Assembly: GCF_030816915.1 (NCBI RefSeq)
Contig: NZ_JAUSYN010000002.1
Location: forward strand, 3,175,501 to 3,239,500
Direction of reading: 5' to 3'
Source: Streptomyces sp. B3I8
GTDB lineage: Bacteria > Actinomycetota > Actinomycetes > Streptomycetales > Streptomycetaceae
DNA: 64,000 bases
In this document: piece after piece, positions 8,960-17,171 of the stretch
How positions within the stretch are numbered: position 1 is the stretch's first letter
Layout: every line of letters begins with the position of its first letter
Notes under the pieces: model-generated
Databases searched by the model: none
The model's input: only the letters and a program-made list of their open reading frames with translations
What the model was told of the DNA's origin: nothing
Translations under genes and position numbers: made by a program

Positions 8960-9663
8960 ACGGGCGGCCTGCGCAGCACATAGCCGGTGCCGCGGACCGT
9001 GTGGATCAGCTTCGGTTCCCCGGCGTCGATCTTGCGGCGCAGATAGCTGATGTAGGAGGCGACGATGGAGTCGTCACCGTCGAAGTCGTAGTGCCACACC
9101 CTGTCCAGGAGTTGGCTCCTGGACAGGACCTGCCCGGCGTTCTCCATCAGCACGCGCAGCAGGCTGAACTCGGTCGGGGACAGCGGCACCGGCCGGCCGT
9201 CCCGGGTCACCTGGTGGCTGTCGGGGTCGAGTTCCAGGTCGTCGACGACGAGAAGCCCGTCGGGGCGGCGGCCGCTGGTGCGGCGCAGCACGGCCTGGAT
9301 GCGCAGGACGAGCTCCTCCAGGTTGAACGGCTTGGTGACGTAGTCGTCCCCGCCGGCCCGCAGACCGCTGATGCGGTCCTCGGCCGCGTCGCGGGCGGTC
9401 AGGAAGAGGATCGGCGGGTGCCCGTCGACGCCGGGTCCGGAGGGGAGTGCGCGCAGGCGGCGCGCGACCTCGAAGCCGTCGAAGTCGGGCAGCATGACGT
9501 CGAGGACGATCAGATCGGGACGCTCGTCGCGAACGGCCCGCAGGGCCTGGCCCCCTGCCTCGGCCGTCCGCACCTCGAAGCCGGCCAGCCGCAGGCTGGC
9601 GGACAGCAGTTCGCGCAGCGTGGGCTCGTCCTCCACCAGGAGCAGTCGTCGTGCCGCCGTCAT
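8956..9663 (-). CDS. OmpR/PhoB-family response regulator
   Basis: A 235-residue DNA-binding response regulator. The receiver domain (about residues 5-125) has the acidic pair 'VEDEP', the phospho-acceptor Asp in 'LIVLDVMLPD' and the conserved Lys in 'DDYVTKPF'. A winged-helix domain follows, with 'ELDPDSHQVTRDG' and 'YISYLRRKID'. It is first in the operon regulator-kinase-MMPL. The DNA upstream is occupied by an 18-bp tandem repeat and a MITE-like element, which may have altered its promoter. Confidence 0.93.
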   Translation of the reverse strand: MTAARRLLLVEDEPTLRELLSASLRLAGFEVRTAEAGGQALRAVRDERPDLIVLDVMLPDFDGFEVARRLRALPSGPGVDGHPPILFLTARDAAEDRISGLRAGGDDYVTKPFNLEELVLRIQAVLRRTSGRRPDGLLVVDDLELDPDSHQVTRDGRPVPLSPTEFSLLRVLMENAGQVLSRSQLLDRVWHYDFDGDDSIVASYISYLRRKIDAGEPKLIHTVRGTGYVLRRPPV

Positions 9664-9708
9664 CGCACCCGTCCCCGGCTGATGGTTCTCATGTCCTCAC
9701 GGTCCTCG

Positions 9709-9780
9709 CTGCCCTCACTGTGCTTACTGCCTTCGCTGTGCTTACTGCCTTCGCTGTGCTTGCTGCCTTCGCTGTGCTCA
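9709..9780. repeat. Four tandem 18-bp repeats upstream of the response regulator
   Basis: Units of CTGCCTTCGCTGTGCTTA type begin at 9709, 9727, 9745 and 9763 with one to three differences each. They lie 46-117 bp upstream of the response-regulator start, in its probable promoter or leader. A 66-codon frame on the minus strand translates them as repeated 'SEGSKH', but it runs through the MITE and I do not accept it as a gene. Confidence 0.9.
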
Positions 9781-9793
9781 CTGTCCGGCCCCG

Positions 9794-9900
9794 CTAGGGC
9801 CTGTTGCAAAAGTCCCGTCGTCCGCCCGGAGGGCGGGTCCTGCGGCGAGAGTGCGTGCATGGCGTCGCGGGGCAGGCGGGACTTTCGCGACAGGCCCTAG
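9794..9900. mobile_element. MITE-like element with CTAG target duplication
   Basis: A 99-bp segment (9798-9896) is flanked on both sides by CTAG. Its ends are inverted repeats: GGCCTGTTGCAAAAGTCCCG on the left against GGCCTGTCGCGAAAGTCCCG read inward from the right, 18 of 20 identical. A 4-bp YTAR duplication and GG(G/C)CCTGT-type ends are typical of IS5-group elements (family knowledge). There is no transposase, so this is a non-autonomous miniature element. The right CTAG overlaps the stop codon of the ABC permease, so insertion occurred exactly at that gene's end. Confidence 0.8.
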
Positions 9901-10733
9901 GCGTCGCGCTTGCGGAAGACGACGAACGCCGCCACCAGCAGAACCGTCACGCACCCTGCCATGACGCCCACTCCCGCCCAGGGACTCAAGCGAGCCGGGT
10001 CACGGTAGCTGGTGATGATCTGCCCTCCCGCGATCGGCGGCCAGTACTTCGACACCCAGTCACCAAGCCCTCCGGGCAGTGCCGGAGCGAAGGCCTGGAC
10101 GATCAGCATGACGCCGAACAGCGAGGTCACCGTCGCCGTGGTGGAGCGGATCACCGTGCCCAGCGCCAGTCCGAAGAGCGCGGCCAGCGCCAGATACACG
10201 CCGCCACCGAGGATGCCGCGTGCTGCCACGCCGTCGGAGAGTGCCAGGTGCGGAGCGTCCGCGCCGGACAGCGAGGCCTGCCCGACGAGGAACCCGGCCA
10301 GCGACACCGCGATCCCGGTCGGGAGCGCCACGCCCACCAGCACCACGGCCTTGGACGCCAGCACCCGCGCCCGGTGCGGGACGGCGATCAGGGTGGGGAC
10401 GACCGTGCGCGCGCCGTACTCCGAGGTGATGACCAGGCCGCCCAGCAGTCCGAGCGCGATCTGCGCGAGCAGGTAGCCGCGCAGGCTGGTGGCCAGCGGG
10501 TCGAACGAGGCCTGGTCCGCGGGGCTGAGGTCGGCGAACTCGCTGCCGGCGGACGAGCTGTTCAGCGCGGCGAGCCCGAGGCAGAACGCCAGGGTGCCCA
10601 GGATCACGTACGCCGTCGACCGCATCGTCCGTATCTTGATCCACTCGGCGTGCAGGCAGTGCCGGAAGGTCGCCTTCGCCGGTCCGGTGCGCAGGGGGGC
10701 GGTGGTTGCGGTGGTTGCGGTGGTACGCGTCAT
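9897..10733 (-). CDS. ABC-2 type transporter permease
   Basis: A 278-residue membrane protein with about six hydrophobic helices, starting in 'FRHCLHAEWIKIRTMRSTAY', the usual N-terminal pattern of ABC-2 permeases, and with 'ITSEYGARTV' between helices. The ATG at 10733 overlaps the ATPase stop codon (ATGA), so the two form one export unit. A short Thr/Ala stretch after the start is encoded by repeated GTGGTTGCG-type DNA on the plus strand. The stop codon coincides with the right target duplication of the MITE-like element. Substrate unknown. Confidence 0.88.
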   Translation of the reverse strand: MTRTTATTATTAPLRTGPAKATFRHCLHAEWIKIRTMRSTAYVILGTLAFCLGLAALNSSSAGSEFADLSPADQASFDPLATSLRGYLLAQIALGLLGGLVITSEYGARTVVPTLIAVPHRARVLASKAVVLVGVALPTGIAVSLAGFLVGQASLSGADAPHLALSDGVAARGILGGGVYLALAALFGLALGTVIRSTTATVTSLFGVMLIVQAFAPALPGGLGDWVSKYWPPIAGGQIITSYRDPARLSPWAGVGVMAGCVTVLLVAAFVVFRKRDA

Positions 10734-11731
10734 CGGCTCGTCCTCTTCTTCGCCAACTCGTCGGCCGGCCGGCCCGCCGACTGATCCGCCGACTGATCCG
10801 CCGGCCGATCCGCCGACCGGTTCCCCGGCTGGTCCGACGACTGGTACTCCACCGCATCGCGGGTCAGGTCCATGAACGCCTTCTCCAGCGAGACCTGGCG
10901 CGGAGTGAGCTCGTGCAGCTCCACCCCGCCGAGCGACGCCAGGGCTCCGATCTCGGCGGCCTCCAGGCCGGTCACCACCAAGGTGTCCGCGCCCTCGGTC
11001 CGTACCCGAACGGCCGCGGTGAGCATGTCGCGCAGCGCCTCGGCCTGCGGGGTGCGGACCAGGACCTCCCGCTCGGAGTGGGCCTCGATGAAGTCCTTCA
11101 TCGTCATGTCGGCGATCAGCTTTCCGCGGCCGATGACGAGGAGGTGGTCGGCGGTCAGCTCCATCTCGCTCATCAGATGGCTGGACATCAGGACCGCGCG
11201 TCCTTCGGCCGCCATCCTGCGCATCAGCGAGCGGATCCACACGATGCCCTCCGGGTCCAGCCCGTTGAGCGGCTCGTCGAAGACCAGTGTCGGGGGATCC
11301 CCCAGCAGGGCCGCGGCGATGCCGAGCCGCTGACGCATACCGAGGGAGAACGTCCCCGCGCGCCGGCGGGCCACCTTCTCCAGGCCGACCTCCGCCAGTA
11401 CCTCGCCCACCCGGCCGCGGGGGATCCCGTTGCCCGCCGCCAGGGCCAGCAGATGGTGATAGGCGGTGCGGCTGGGCAGCACCGCCCCAGGGTCGAGCAG
11501 CGCTCCGACCGCCTTCAGGGGCGCGGGCTGTGCCGAGTACGGCCGTCCGCCCACCGTCGCCGTCCCGGAACTGGCGGCGTCGAGGCCGAGGATCATGCGC
11601 ATCGTGGTCGACTTGCCGGCCCCGTTGGGCCCCAGGAACCCGGTCACCTCCCCGGGCCGGACGGCGAACGTCAGATCGTCCACGGCCAGGACCTCGCCGT
11701 AGCGTTTCGACAGGCCACGTACTTCGATCAT
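10730..11731 (-). CDS. ABC transporter ATP-binding protein
   Basis: A 333-residue ATPase of the drug/antibiotic-export (DrrA/CcmA) type. Walker A 'GPNGAGKST' (about residues 39-47), signature 'FSLGMRQR', Walker B 'PTLVFDEP' and the switch 'SSHLMSEME' are all intact. After the ABC domain there is a DrrA-like C-terminal region, then an unusual tail of repeated Ser-Ala-Asp-Arg-Pro-like units before 'KKRTSR'. I chose ATG 11731 because 'MIEVRGLSKRYG' is the normal family start. It forms an operon with the downstream permease. Confidence 0.92.
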   Translation of the reverse strand: MIEVRGLSKRYGEVLAVDDLTFAVRPGEVTGFLGPNGAGKSTTMRMILGLDAASSGTATVGGRPYSAQPAPLKAVGALLDPGAVLPSRTAYHHLLALAAGNGIPRGRVGEVLAEVGLEKVARRRAGTFSLGMRQRLGIAAALLGDPPTLVFDEPLNGLDPEGIVWIRSLMRRMAAEGRAVLMSSHLMSEMELTADHLLVIGRGKLIADMTMKDFIEAHSEREVLVRTPQAEALRDMLTAAVRVRTEGADTLVVTGLEAAEIGALASLGGVELHELTPRQVSLEKAFMDLTRDAVEYQSSDQPGNRSADRPADQSADQSAGRPADELAKKRTSR

Positions 11732-11963
11732 CGGGACTCCAGACCGGTGGTGGGGGTGCACGCGACCGTCGCGTGTCCCGCTCACTGTCGGCTGCCGACG
11801 TGCGCCGGATCTGGACGAACATGAGCGTTCCATGGGAGCGCCGAGGCTCCGACCAGGGGCGCGTCCCCTCGGCAGCGCCCGATGGCCCTCCGACTCACAT
11901 GGAACTCACATGAGGTCCCCCAGCCCTCGATCAGTCCTCGATGGTCGCTTCTGGACGTCCTTC

Positions 11964-12851
11964 TCAGGTGAGCCGTGCGGTCAGCGCGCGCAGCAACCGG
12001 ACGACGCCCGCCGGTCCGTCGACCACCACGTCCGCCCGGTTCGCCAGCTCCGCCACCTCCTCGCTGCCGCTGCACACCAGCAGCCCCGGCACCCCTGCCG
12101 ACCGCAGAGCCTCCACCGCCGCGAACGCCGGCAGGTCGCCCAGGTCGTCACCGGCGTACAGCACCGCCCCGGCGTCCACCTCCCGCACGTACTCCGACAG
12201 CGCGGCCCCCTTGTCCGTCCCCGGCGGCCGCAGCTCCAGCACCATGCGCCCCGGTTCGACGATCAGTCCGTGCCGTGCCGCGAGGTCGGCCAGCGGCACG
12301 CGCAGCGCCTCGAACGCGGCCTGCGGGTCGGCCGCCCGGCGGGTGTGGACCGCGACCGCGCGGCCGCCCTTCTCCTCCACCCAGGTCCCCTGCCACGCGC
12401 CGACCGCGTCGAGCACCCCCGGCAGCTCGGCCCGTACGGCGGCGACCCCGGGCGGCGGAGCGGGCGCGCTGACCGTCCCGGTCACCGCGTCCCACCGCTC
12501 GGCGCCGTAGTGCCCGAGCACCACCAGGTGTTCGAGCCCGGCGACCCCGGCGAACCCCCCGTGGGCCACGGCGACCCCCGCCGGGCGCCCGGTGACGACG
12601 GCCACCGAGGCCACCTTCGGCGCGAGTGCCGCGAGGGCCGGCACCGCGTCGGGGTGGGGCCTGGCCTGTTCGGGGTCGGCGACGATCGGGGCGAGCGTCC
12701 CGTCGAAGTCGAAGGCGAGAACGGCCCGCTCGGGACGGGTGAGGAGCGCCTCCAGCCCCTCGCGTCCGGCCGCGGTCGTGGGGGTCGGAACGGCGTCACC
12801 CGTGCGGTGCGGCGCGTCCCCGGGGTCCGTGGAGTCCGTGTGGCTGCCCAT
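11964..12851 (-). CDS. otsB: Trehalose-6-phosphate phosphatase OtsB
   Basis: Removes phosphate from trehalose-6-phosphate to give trehalose. This 295-residue HAD-superfamily enzyme shows the nucleophile motif 'FDFDGTLAP' (about residues 47-55), motif II 'VVTGRP', the Lys of motif III in 'GTDKGAAL', and 'YAGDDLGDLPAF' for Mg2+ binding. The start is ATG 12851; a -10-like TAGGGT (12859-12864 on this strand) ends 7 nt before it. It is on the opposite strand to otsA, about 9.7 kb away. Confidence 0.93.
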   Translation of the reverse strand: MGSHTDSTDPGDAPHRTGDAVPTPTTAAGREGLEALLTRPERAVLAFDFDGTLAPIVADPEQARPHPDAVPALAALAPKVASVAVVTGRPAGVAVAHGGFAGVAGLEHLVVLGHYGAERWDAVTGTVSAPAPPPGVAAVRAELPGVLDAVGAWQGTWVEEKGGRAVAVHTRRAADPQAAFEALRVPLADLAARHGLIVEPGRMVLELRPPGTDKGAALSEYVREVDAGAVLYAGDDLGDLPAFAAVEALRSAGVPGLLVCSGSEEVAELANRADVVVDGPAGVVRLLRALTARLT

Positions 12852-12899
12852 GTCCTCGACCCTATCCGCGCGGCCCCGCCCTCACGCCTGCCCGGCGGC

Positions 12900-13256
12900 C
12901 TACCGTTCCGCGCGGCGGGCCTCGCGCACGCGGCGGAGCCGGTTGACGGTCACCGGGTCGTGGGCGAGGGCACGGGGATCGTCGAGCAGGGCGTTGAGCA
13001 GCTGGTAGTAGCGGACGGGCGCGAGCCCGAGCCGCTCCCGTATCTCGCGCTCCTTCGCGCCGGGACCGGCGAAGCCGCGCCGCTCCATGGCCAGCACGGC
13101 CCGCTCACGGGCCTGGAGTTCCCGCACGTCCGACGAACCCGACGGCACGGACGAGCCCGACGAGGACGAGCCCGACTGGCCCGACGCGTCAGCCTGCCCG
13201 CCCGGCCCCGTCCCCTTCGGACCGACCGGCTCCCGCCGCTCCTCCGTCTGTTCCAT
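12900..13256 (-). CDS. DUF3263-type protein
   Basis: A 118-residue protein with a Ser/Gly-rich N-terminal third and a C-terminal domain beginning 'ARERAVLAMERRGFAG' followed by 'EREIRERLGLAPVRYYQLLN', which reads as a helix-turn-helix and matches the actinobacterial DUF3263 family as I recall it. A DNA-binding role is likely but unproven. The ATG at 13256 was preferred to a GTG ten codons upstream. It lies just upstream of otsB on the same strand (48 bp gap) and may share its transcript. Confidence 0.75.
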   Translation of the reverse strand: MEQTEERREPVGPKGTGPGGQADASGQSGSSSSGSSVPSGSSDVRELQARERAVLAMERRGFAGPGAKEREIRERLGLAPVRYYQLLNALLDDPRALAHDPVTVNRLRRVREARRAER

Positions 13257-13316
13257 GCCCTTCACAGTAGAACCCACCACTGACAATCCCCCGTGCCGGG
13301 AGCCGGCACCGGCCCC

Positions 13317-14642
13317 TCACCCCGTCGCGTCCTCCCGCATCGCCGTCCGCTGGAGCTGCCCCAGGACCCCCGCCGAGCTGCCCTCCTCCGACACCGCCGT
13401 CCCGATCTGCTTCTTGAGCTCCGCGCTCACCGTCGCCCACGACGTCTTGCCCACCGGATACAGCTCCGCCCCGGCGAGCTGCTCCAGGAACGGCGCGAGG
13501 TCGGCGTCCTTCGGGGAGGAGGCCATGTCCGCGGAGGCGGACGTCGTCGCCGGCAGCAGGTCGTACTCGCGCGAGAACGCCAGTACGTTCTTCTTGCTGT
13601 AGACGAAGTCGAGGAAGTCCCCGACCTGCTCGCGGTGGCCGGGCTGCCGGAAGGCCATCATCCAGTCGGCGACGCCCATCGACGGCCGGTCCCGGCCGTC
13701 CGCGCCCTCGTCGCCGTTCCCGCTCCCGCTCCCGCTCCCGCTGCCGTTCACGGGCATCGGCACCATGCCGAAGTCCAGGCCCTTGGCCCGTGCCGTCTTC
13801 ATCAGCGTGGGATGCCCGTTGAGCATCCCGACCTCGCCGCGCGCGAACGCGGCGAACGCGTCCGCGCGGTTCAGCTTCGCGGGCGGGACGGGTCCGGTGA
13901 GGCCCTTGCCGACGAGTTCGTCCTTCAACCAGGAGAACGTCGCGACGTTCTCCACCGAGTCCAGGTCGTAGTCGCCGATGCTGTCGGTGTAGTCGCCCCC
14001 GCCGCTGAGCAGCCACTGCAGGGTCTCGGCCTGCGCCTCCTCCGGTCCCAGCGGCAGCGCGTACGGCGTGCTGACCCCGGCCGTCCTCAACGCGTGCGCG
14101 TCGGCGGCCAGTTGGTTCCAGGTCTCGGGCGGCCGGCTGATCCCGGCCTTGGCGAACAGCTTCTTGTTGTAGAACAGCAGCCGGGTGGAGGCCGCGAACG
14201 GCATGCCGTACTGCACCCGGTCCACCTCGCCCGCCCTGCTCAGTTCCGGCACGAAGTCGGCCTGGACAGGAATGGAGAGCAGGTCGGAGACGCGGTAGAG
14301 CTTGCCGGCGGCCGCGTAGTCGGCGTAGGCGCCGATCTGCGCCAGGTCGGGGGCGTCGCCCCGGTCGACCATCTGCTTGACCTTGCTGTCCACGTCGTTC
14401 CACGAGTAGACGCTGACGTCGACCTTCACGCCGGGGTGCTCGTCCTCGTACGCGCCGGCCAGCTCGTCCCAGTACTTCTTCGACGAGTTGGCCGCCGAGT
14501 CGCCGTAGTCGGCGGCGACCAGTTTCAGGGTCACGTCCCCGGAGCCGCCCGGACCCCCGCAGCCGGCGAGGGTCGCCGTCATCCCCAGTGCGGTGATCGC
14601 CGCGCCCAGTACCGTCATTCTCCGCGCCCCGCGCCGCCGCAC
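13317..14642 (-). CDS. ABC sugar-binding lipoprotein
   Basis: A 441-residue extracellular solute-binding protein of the carbohydrate (family 1) type. A basic signal sequence ends in the lipobox 'LAGC' at about residues 24-27, so it is a membrane-anchored lipoprotein. The motif 'LLFYNKKLFAKAGI' is typical of sugar binders. An odd Gly-Ser run (about residues 300-310) inside the C-terminal lobe is encoded by a six-base repeat. No permease genes adjoin it. It is divergent from nagK across DasR-type operators, so amino-sugar uptake is a reasonable guess; MsiK could be its ATPase (inference). Confidence 0.9.
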   Translation of the reverse strand: MRRRGARRMTVLGAAITALGMTATLAGCGGPGGSGDVTLKLVAADYGDSAANSSKKYWDELAGAYEDEHPGVKVDVSVYSWNDVDSKVKQMVDRGDAPDLAQIGAYADYAAAGKLYRVSDLLSIPVQADFVPELSRAGEVDRVQYGMPFAASTRLLFYNKKLFAKAGISRPPETWNQLAADAHALRTAGVSTPYALPLGPEEAQAETLQWLLSGGGDYTDSIGDYDLDSVENVATFSWLKDELVGKGLTGPVPPAKLNRADAFAAFARGEVGMLNGHPTLMKTARAKGLDFGMVPMPVNGSGSGSGSGNGDEGADGRDRPSMGVADWMMAFRQPGHREQVGDFLDFVYSKKNVLAFSREYDLLPATTSASADMASSPKDADLAPFLEQLAGAELYPVGKTSWATVSAELKKQIGTAVSEEGSSAGVLGQLQRTAMREDATG

Positions 14643-14709
14643 CGATCCACTCCTGTTTTCGCTGGTTGTACGTGGTTACCGTCTCGTATACCGAAACGGC
14701 CCGGTCATA

Positions 14710-14741
14710 AGGTCTACACCACCACAGTGGACTAGACCTCT
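14710..14741. promoter_or_regulatory. Two DasR (dre)-like operators between the lipoprotein gene and nagK
   Basis: AGGTCTACACCA at 14710-14721 and TGGACTAGACCT at 14728-14739 each match the dre core TGGTCTAGACCA at 10 of 12 positions. Their starts are 18 bp apart. DasR is the GlcNAc-responsive GntR repressor of amino-sugar genes, and nagK-nagA is a known target in S. coelicolor (established knowledge). The sites sit in the divergent promoter, so they could control both the lipoprotein gene and nagKA. Confidence 0.75.
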
Positions 14742-14761
14742 CCGGGTCGGAGCGTCACACT

Positions 14762-14775
14762 GTTCCACGTGAAAC
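14762..14775 (-). other. parS: parS site (ParB binding), perfect match
   Basis: On the minus strand this reads GTTTCACGTGGAAC, the main Streptomyces parS sequence as I know it. ParB loads at such sites near oriC to organise chromosome segregation during sporulation. It overlaps the GTG start of nagK (14769-14771), so the first codons are constrained by the site. No other copy was noticed in the window. Confidence 0.85.
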
Positions 14776-15773
14776 ACGTCCTCGCCCTCGATGTGGGCGG
14801 CACCGGTATGAAGGCCGCCCTGGTAGGGGTGGAAGGCGAGTTGCTCCACCGCGCACGTCGGCCCACCGGCCGCGAACGGGGCCCCGAGGCGGTGACGGCG
14901 GCGGTCCTCGACTTCGCCGCCGAACTGCGCGCCCACGGCCTCGCCGAGTTCGGCGAACCGGCCGCCGCGGCCGGTGTCGCCGTCCCCGGCATCGTCGACG
15001 ACGACCGGGGCGTGGCCGTCTACTCGGCCAACCTGGGCTGGCGCGACGTACCGTTGCGCGCCCTCCTGAGCGAACGGCTCGGCGGCGCCCCCGTCGCCCT
15101 CGGCCACGACGTGCGCACCGGCGGCCTCGCCGAAGGCCGCATCGGCGCCGGCCGGGGTGCCGACCGCTTCCTGTTCGTGCCGCTGGGCACCGGCATCGCG
15201 GGCGCCATCGGCATCGACGGCCGGGTCGAGGCGGGCGCGCACGGTTTCGCCGGCGAGATCGGCCATGTCGTCGTACGCCCCGGCGGCGTCGACTGTCCCT
15301 GCGGGCAGCGCGGTTGTCTGGAGCGGTACGCCTCCGCCGCCGCCGTCGGCCAGGCCTGGGCCACCGCCTGCGGCGACCCGGAGGCGGACGCGGCGGACTG
15401 CGCCCGGGCCGTGGCCGCCGGGGACGCACGGGCGGCGGAGGTCTGGCAGGGGGCCGTCGACGCGCTCGCCGACGGTCTGGTCACCGCCTTCACCCTCCTC
15501 GACCCGCGCACCCTGATCATCGGTGGCGGGCTCGCGGAGGCCGGACCCACGCTGTTCGACCCGCTGCGCGAGGCGCTGCGCGCCCGGGTCACCTTCCAGA
15601 AGCTGCCGACCGTCGTGCCCGCCGGCCTCGGCGACAACGCCGGCTGTCTGGGCGCGGGCCTACTCGCCTGGGACCTGCACGCCACCGGCGCGCGTCCCCC
15701 CGCGGACCCCGGCCCCGCCCCCCTCGTTCCCCCCGTCCGCGACACCACTGACTCCTCGGAGGTAACCACCTGA
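14769..15773 (+). CDS. nagK: ROK-family N-acetylglucosamine kinase NagK
   Basis: Phosphorylates GlcNAc (possibly glucose) with ATP in the cytosol. This 334-residue ROK kinase shows the ATP-binding 'LDVGGTGMKAAL' at residues 6-17, 'GTGIAGAIGIDG' near 140 and the zinc motif CxCGxxGCxE as 'CPCGQRGCLE' near 178. The GTG start lies inside a perfect parS site and 28 bp after a dre-like operator. The TGA overlaps the nagA ATG by one base, so nagK and nagA are translationally coupled. A glucokinase role is the main alternative; the nagA neighbour and dre sites favour GlcNAc. Confidence 0.88.
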   Translation: MKHVLALDVGGTGMKAALVGVEGELLHRARRPTGRERGPEAVTAAVLDFAAELRAHGLAEFGEPAAAAGVAVPGIVDDDRGVAVYSANLGWRDVPLRALLSERLGGAPVALGHDVRTGGLAEGRIGAGRGADRFLFVPLGTGIAGAIGIDGRVEAGAHGFAGEIGHVVVRPGGVDCPCGQRGCLERYASAAAVGQAWATACGDPEADAADCARAVAAGDARAAEVWQGAVDALADGLVTAFTLLDPRTLIIGGGLAEAGPTLFDPLREALRARVTFQKLPTVVPAGLGDNAGCLGAGLLAWDLHATGARPPADPGPAPLVPPVRDTTDSSEVTT

Positions 15774-16951
15774 TGGCCCCAAGCAAGGTTCTCGTCGGTG
15801 CCCGGACGGTGCTCCCCACCGGGATCGTGGACGACGGCCGCGTGGTCGTCGAAGGCGCCCGCATCACAGCCGCCACCGGCGACGGAACCCGTTCCCCGCA
15901 CTCCCCCGCCGAGCCCGGCACAGACACCGTCGACCTCTCCGGTCACTGGCTGGTCCCCGGCTTCGTCGACCTGCACAACCACGGCGGCGGCGGAGCCTCC
16001 TTCACCTCCGGCTCCGTCGAGGACGTACTGACCGGCATCCGCACCCACCGGGAGCACGGCACCACCACCCTCGTCGCCTCTACCGTCACCGAGGAGACGG
16101 ACCAGCTCGTCCAGCGCGCCGGGCTGCTGTCCGAACTGGCCGAGCAGGGCGACCTGGCCGGCATCCACTTCGAGGGCCCCTTCATCTCCCCCTGCCGCAA
16201 GGGCGCGCACTCCGCCGCCCTGCTGCGCGACCCCGACCCGGCCGAGGTGCGCAAACTGGTCGACGCGGCCCGCGGGCAGGCCCGCATGGTCACCCTCGCC
16301 ACCGAACTCCCCGGCGGCCTGGACTCCGTGCGGCTGCTCGTCGAGCAGGGCGTGATCGCCGCGGTCGGCCACACGGACGCCACCTACGAGCAGACCGTCG
16401 CCGCCATCGACGCGGGCGCGACCGTGGCCACCCACCTCTTCAACGCGATGCCCACCCTCGGCCACCGCGCCCCCGGACCGGTCACCGCGCTGCTGGAGGA
16501 CGAGCGGGTCACCGTCGAGCTCATCAACGACGGCACCCATCTGCACCCTGCCGCCCTGAAGCTGGCGTTCCGGCACGCGGGCGCCGCCCGGGTCGCGTTC
16601 ATCACCGACGCCATGGACGCGGCCGGCTTCGGCGACGGCCGCTATCTGCTCGGCCCGCTGGAAGTCGAGGTCAGCGACGGCGTGGCCCGACTGGTGGAGG
16701 GCGGCTCGATCGCGGGGTCCACCCTCACCCTGGACCGGGCGTTCCAGCGGGCGGTCACGGTCGACGGGCTCCCGGTCGAGGACGTCGTCGCCGCCCTCTC
16801 GGCCAACCCCGCACGGCTGCTGGGCAAGGCCGACGAGGTGGGCTCACTGACCCCTGGCACCTATGCCGACCTGGTCGTTCTCGACGAGGAGTTCGCACTG
16901 AAGGGCGTGATGCGTCGGGGCGAGTGGGTGATCGATCCCCAACTGGGCTGA
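15773..16951 (+). CDS. nagA: N-acetylglucosamine-6-phosphate deacetylase NagA
   Basis: Deacetylates GlcNAc-6-phosphate to glucosamine-6-phosphate, the step after NagK. The 392-residue length is normal for this amidohydrolase. Visible motifs are 'DLHNHGGGG' (metal-binding HxH region near residue 64), 'HFEGPF', 'VGHTDATY', 'THLFNAM' and the catalytic Asp in 'FITDAMDAAG'. GGAGG precedes the ATG at good spacing within nagK. Confidence 0.95.
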   Translation: MAPSKVLVGARTVLPTGIVDDGRVVVEGARITAATGDGTRSPHSPAEPGTDTVDLSGHWLVPGFVDLHNHGGGGASFTSGSVEDVLTGIRTHREHGTTTLVASTVTEETDQLVQRAGLLSELAEQGDLAGIHFEGPFISPCRKGAHSAALLRDPDPAEVRKLVDAARGQARMVTLATELPGGLDSVRLLVEQGVIAAVGHTDATYEQTVAAIDAGATVATHLFNAMPTLGHRAPGPVTALLEDERVTVELINDGTHLHPAALKLAFRHAGAARVAFITDAMDAAGFGDGRYLLGPLEVEVSDGVARLVEGGSIAGSTLTLDRAFQRAVTVDGLPVEDVVAALSANPARLLGKADEVGSLTPGTYADLVVLDEEFALKGVMRRGEWVIDPQLG

Positions 16952-17171
16952 TCCGTCCCGGTCCTGACCGCCCCTCGGGCATCGACGGTGGGCCCGGGGG
17001 TCTGGGCCCACCACCGACTCGTTTGGCATGATCGAACCTCCGCAACCAGCACCGGCGCGCGCACTGTGGGAACAGCGCGGCGGGAACAGCACTGAGCAGC
17101 ACTGTGGGAGCGGCGCGCACGCCGGCCGTGCGCGCACGCGTCACCGCACGATCCGAGGGAGGTCGGCCCGG

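Noticed and set aside
9660..9860. 66-codon minus-strand frame with repeated 'SEGSKH', overlapping the response-regulator start by ATGA
   Set aside because: It translates the 18-bp array and runs through the MITE-like element, so the frame is better explained by repeat periodicity.
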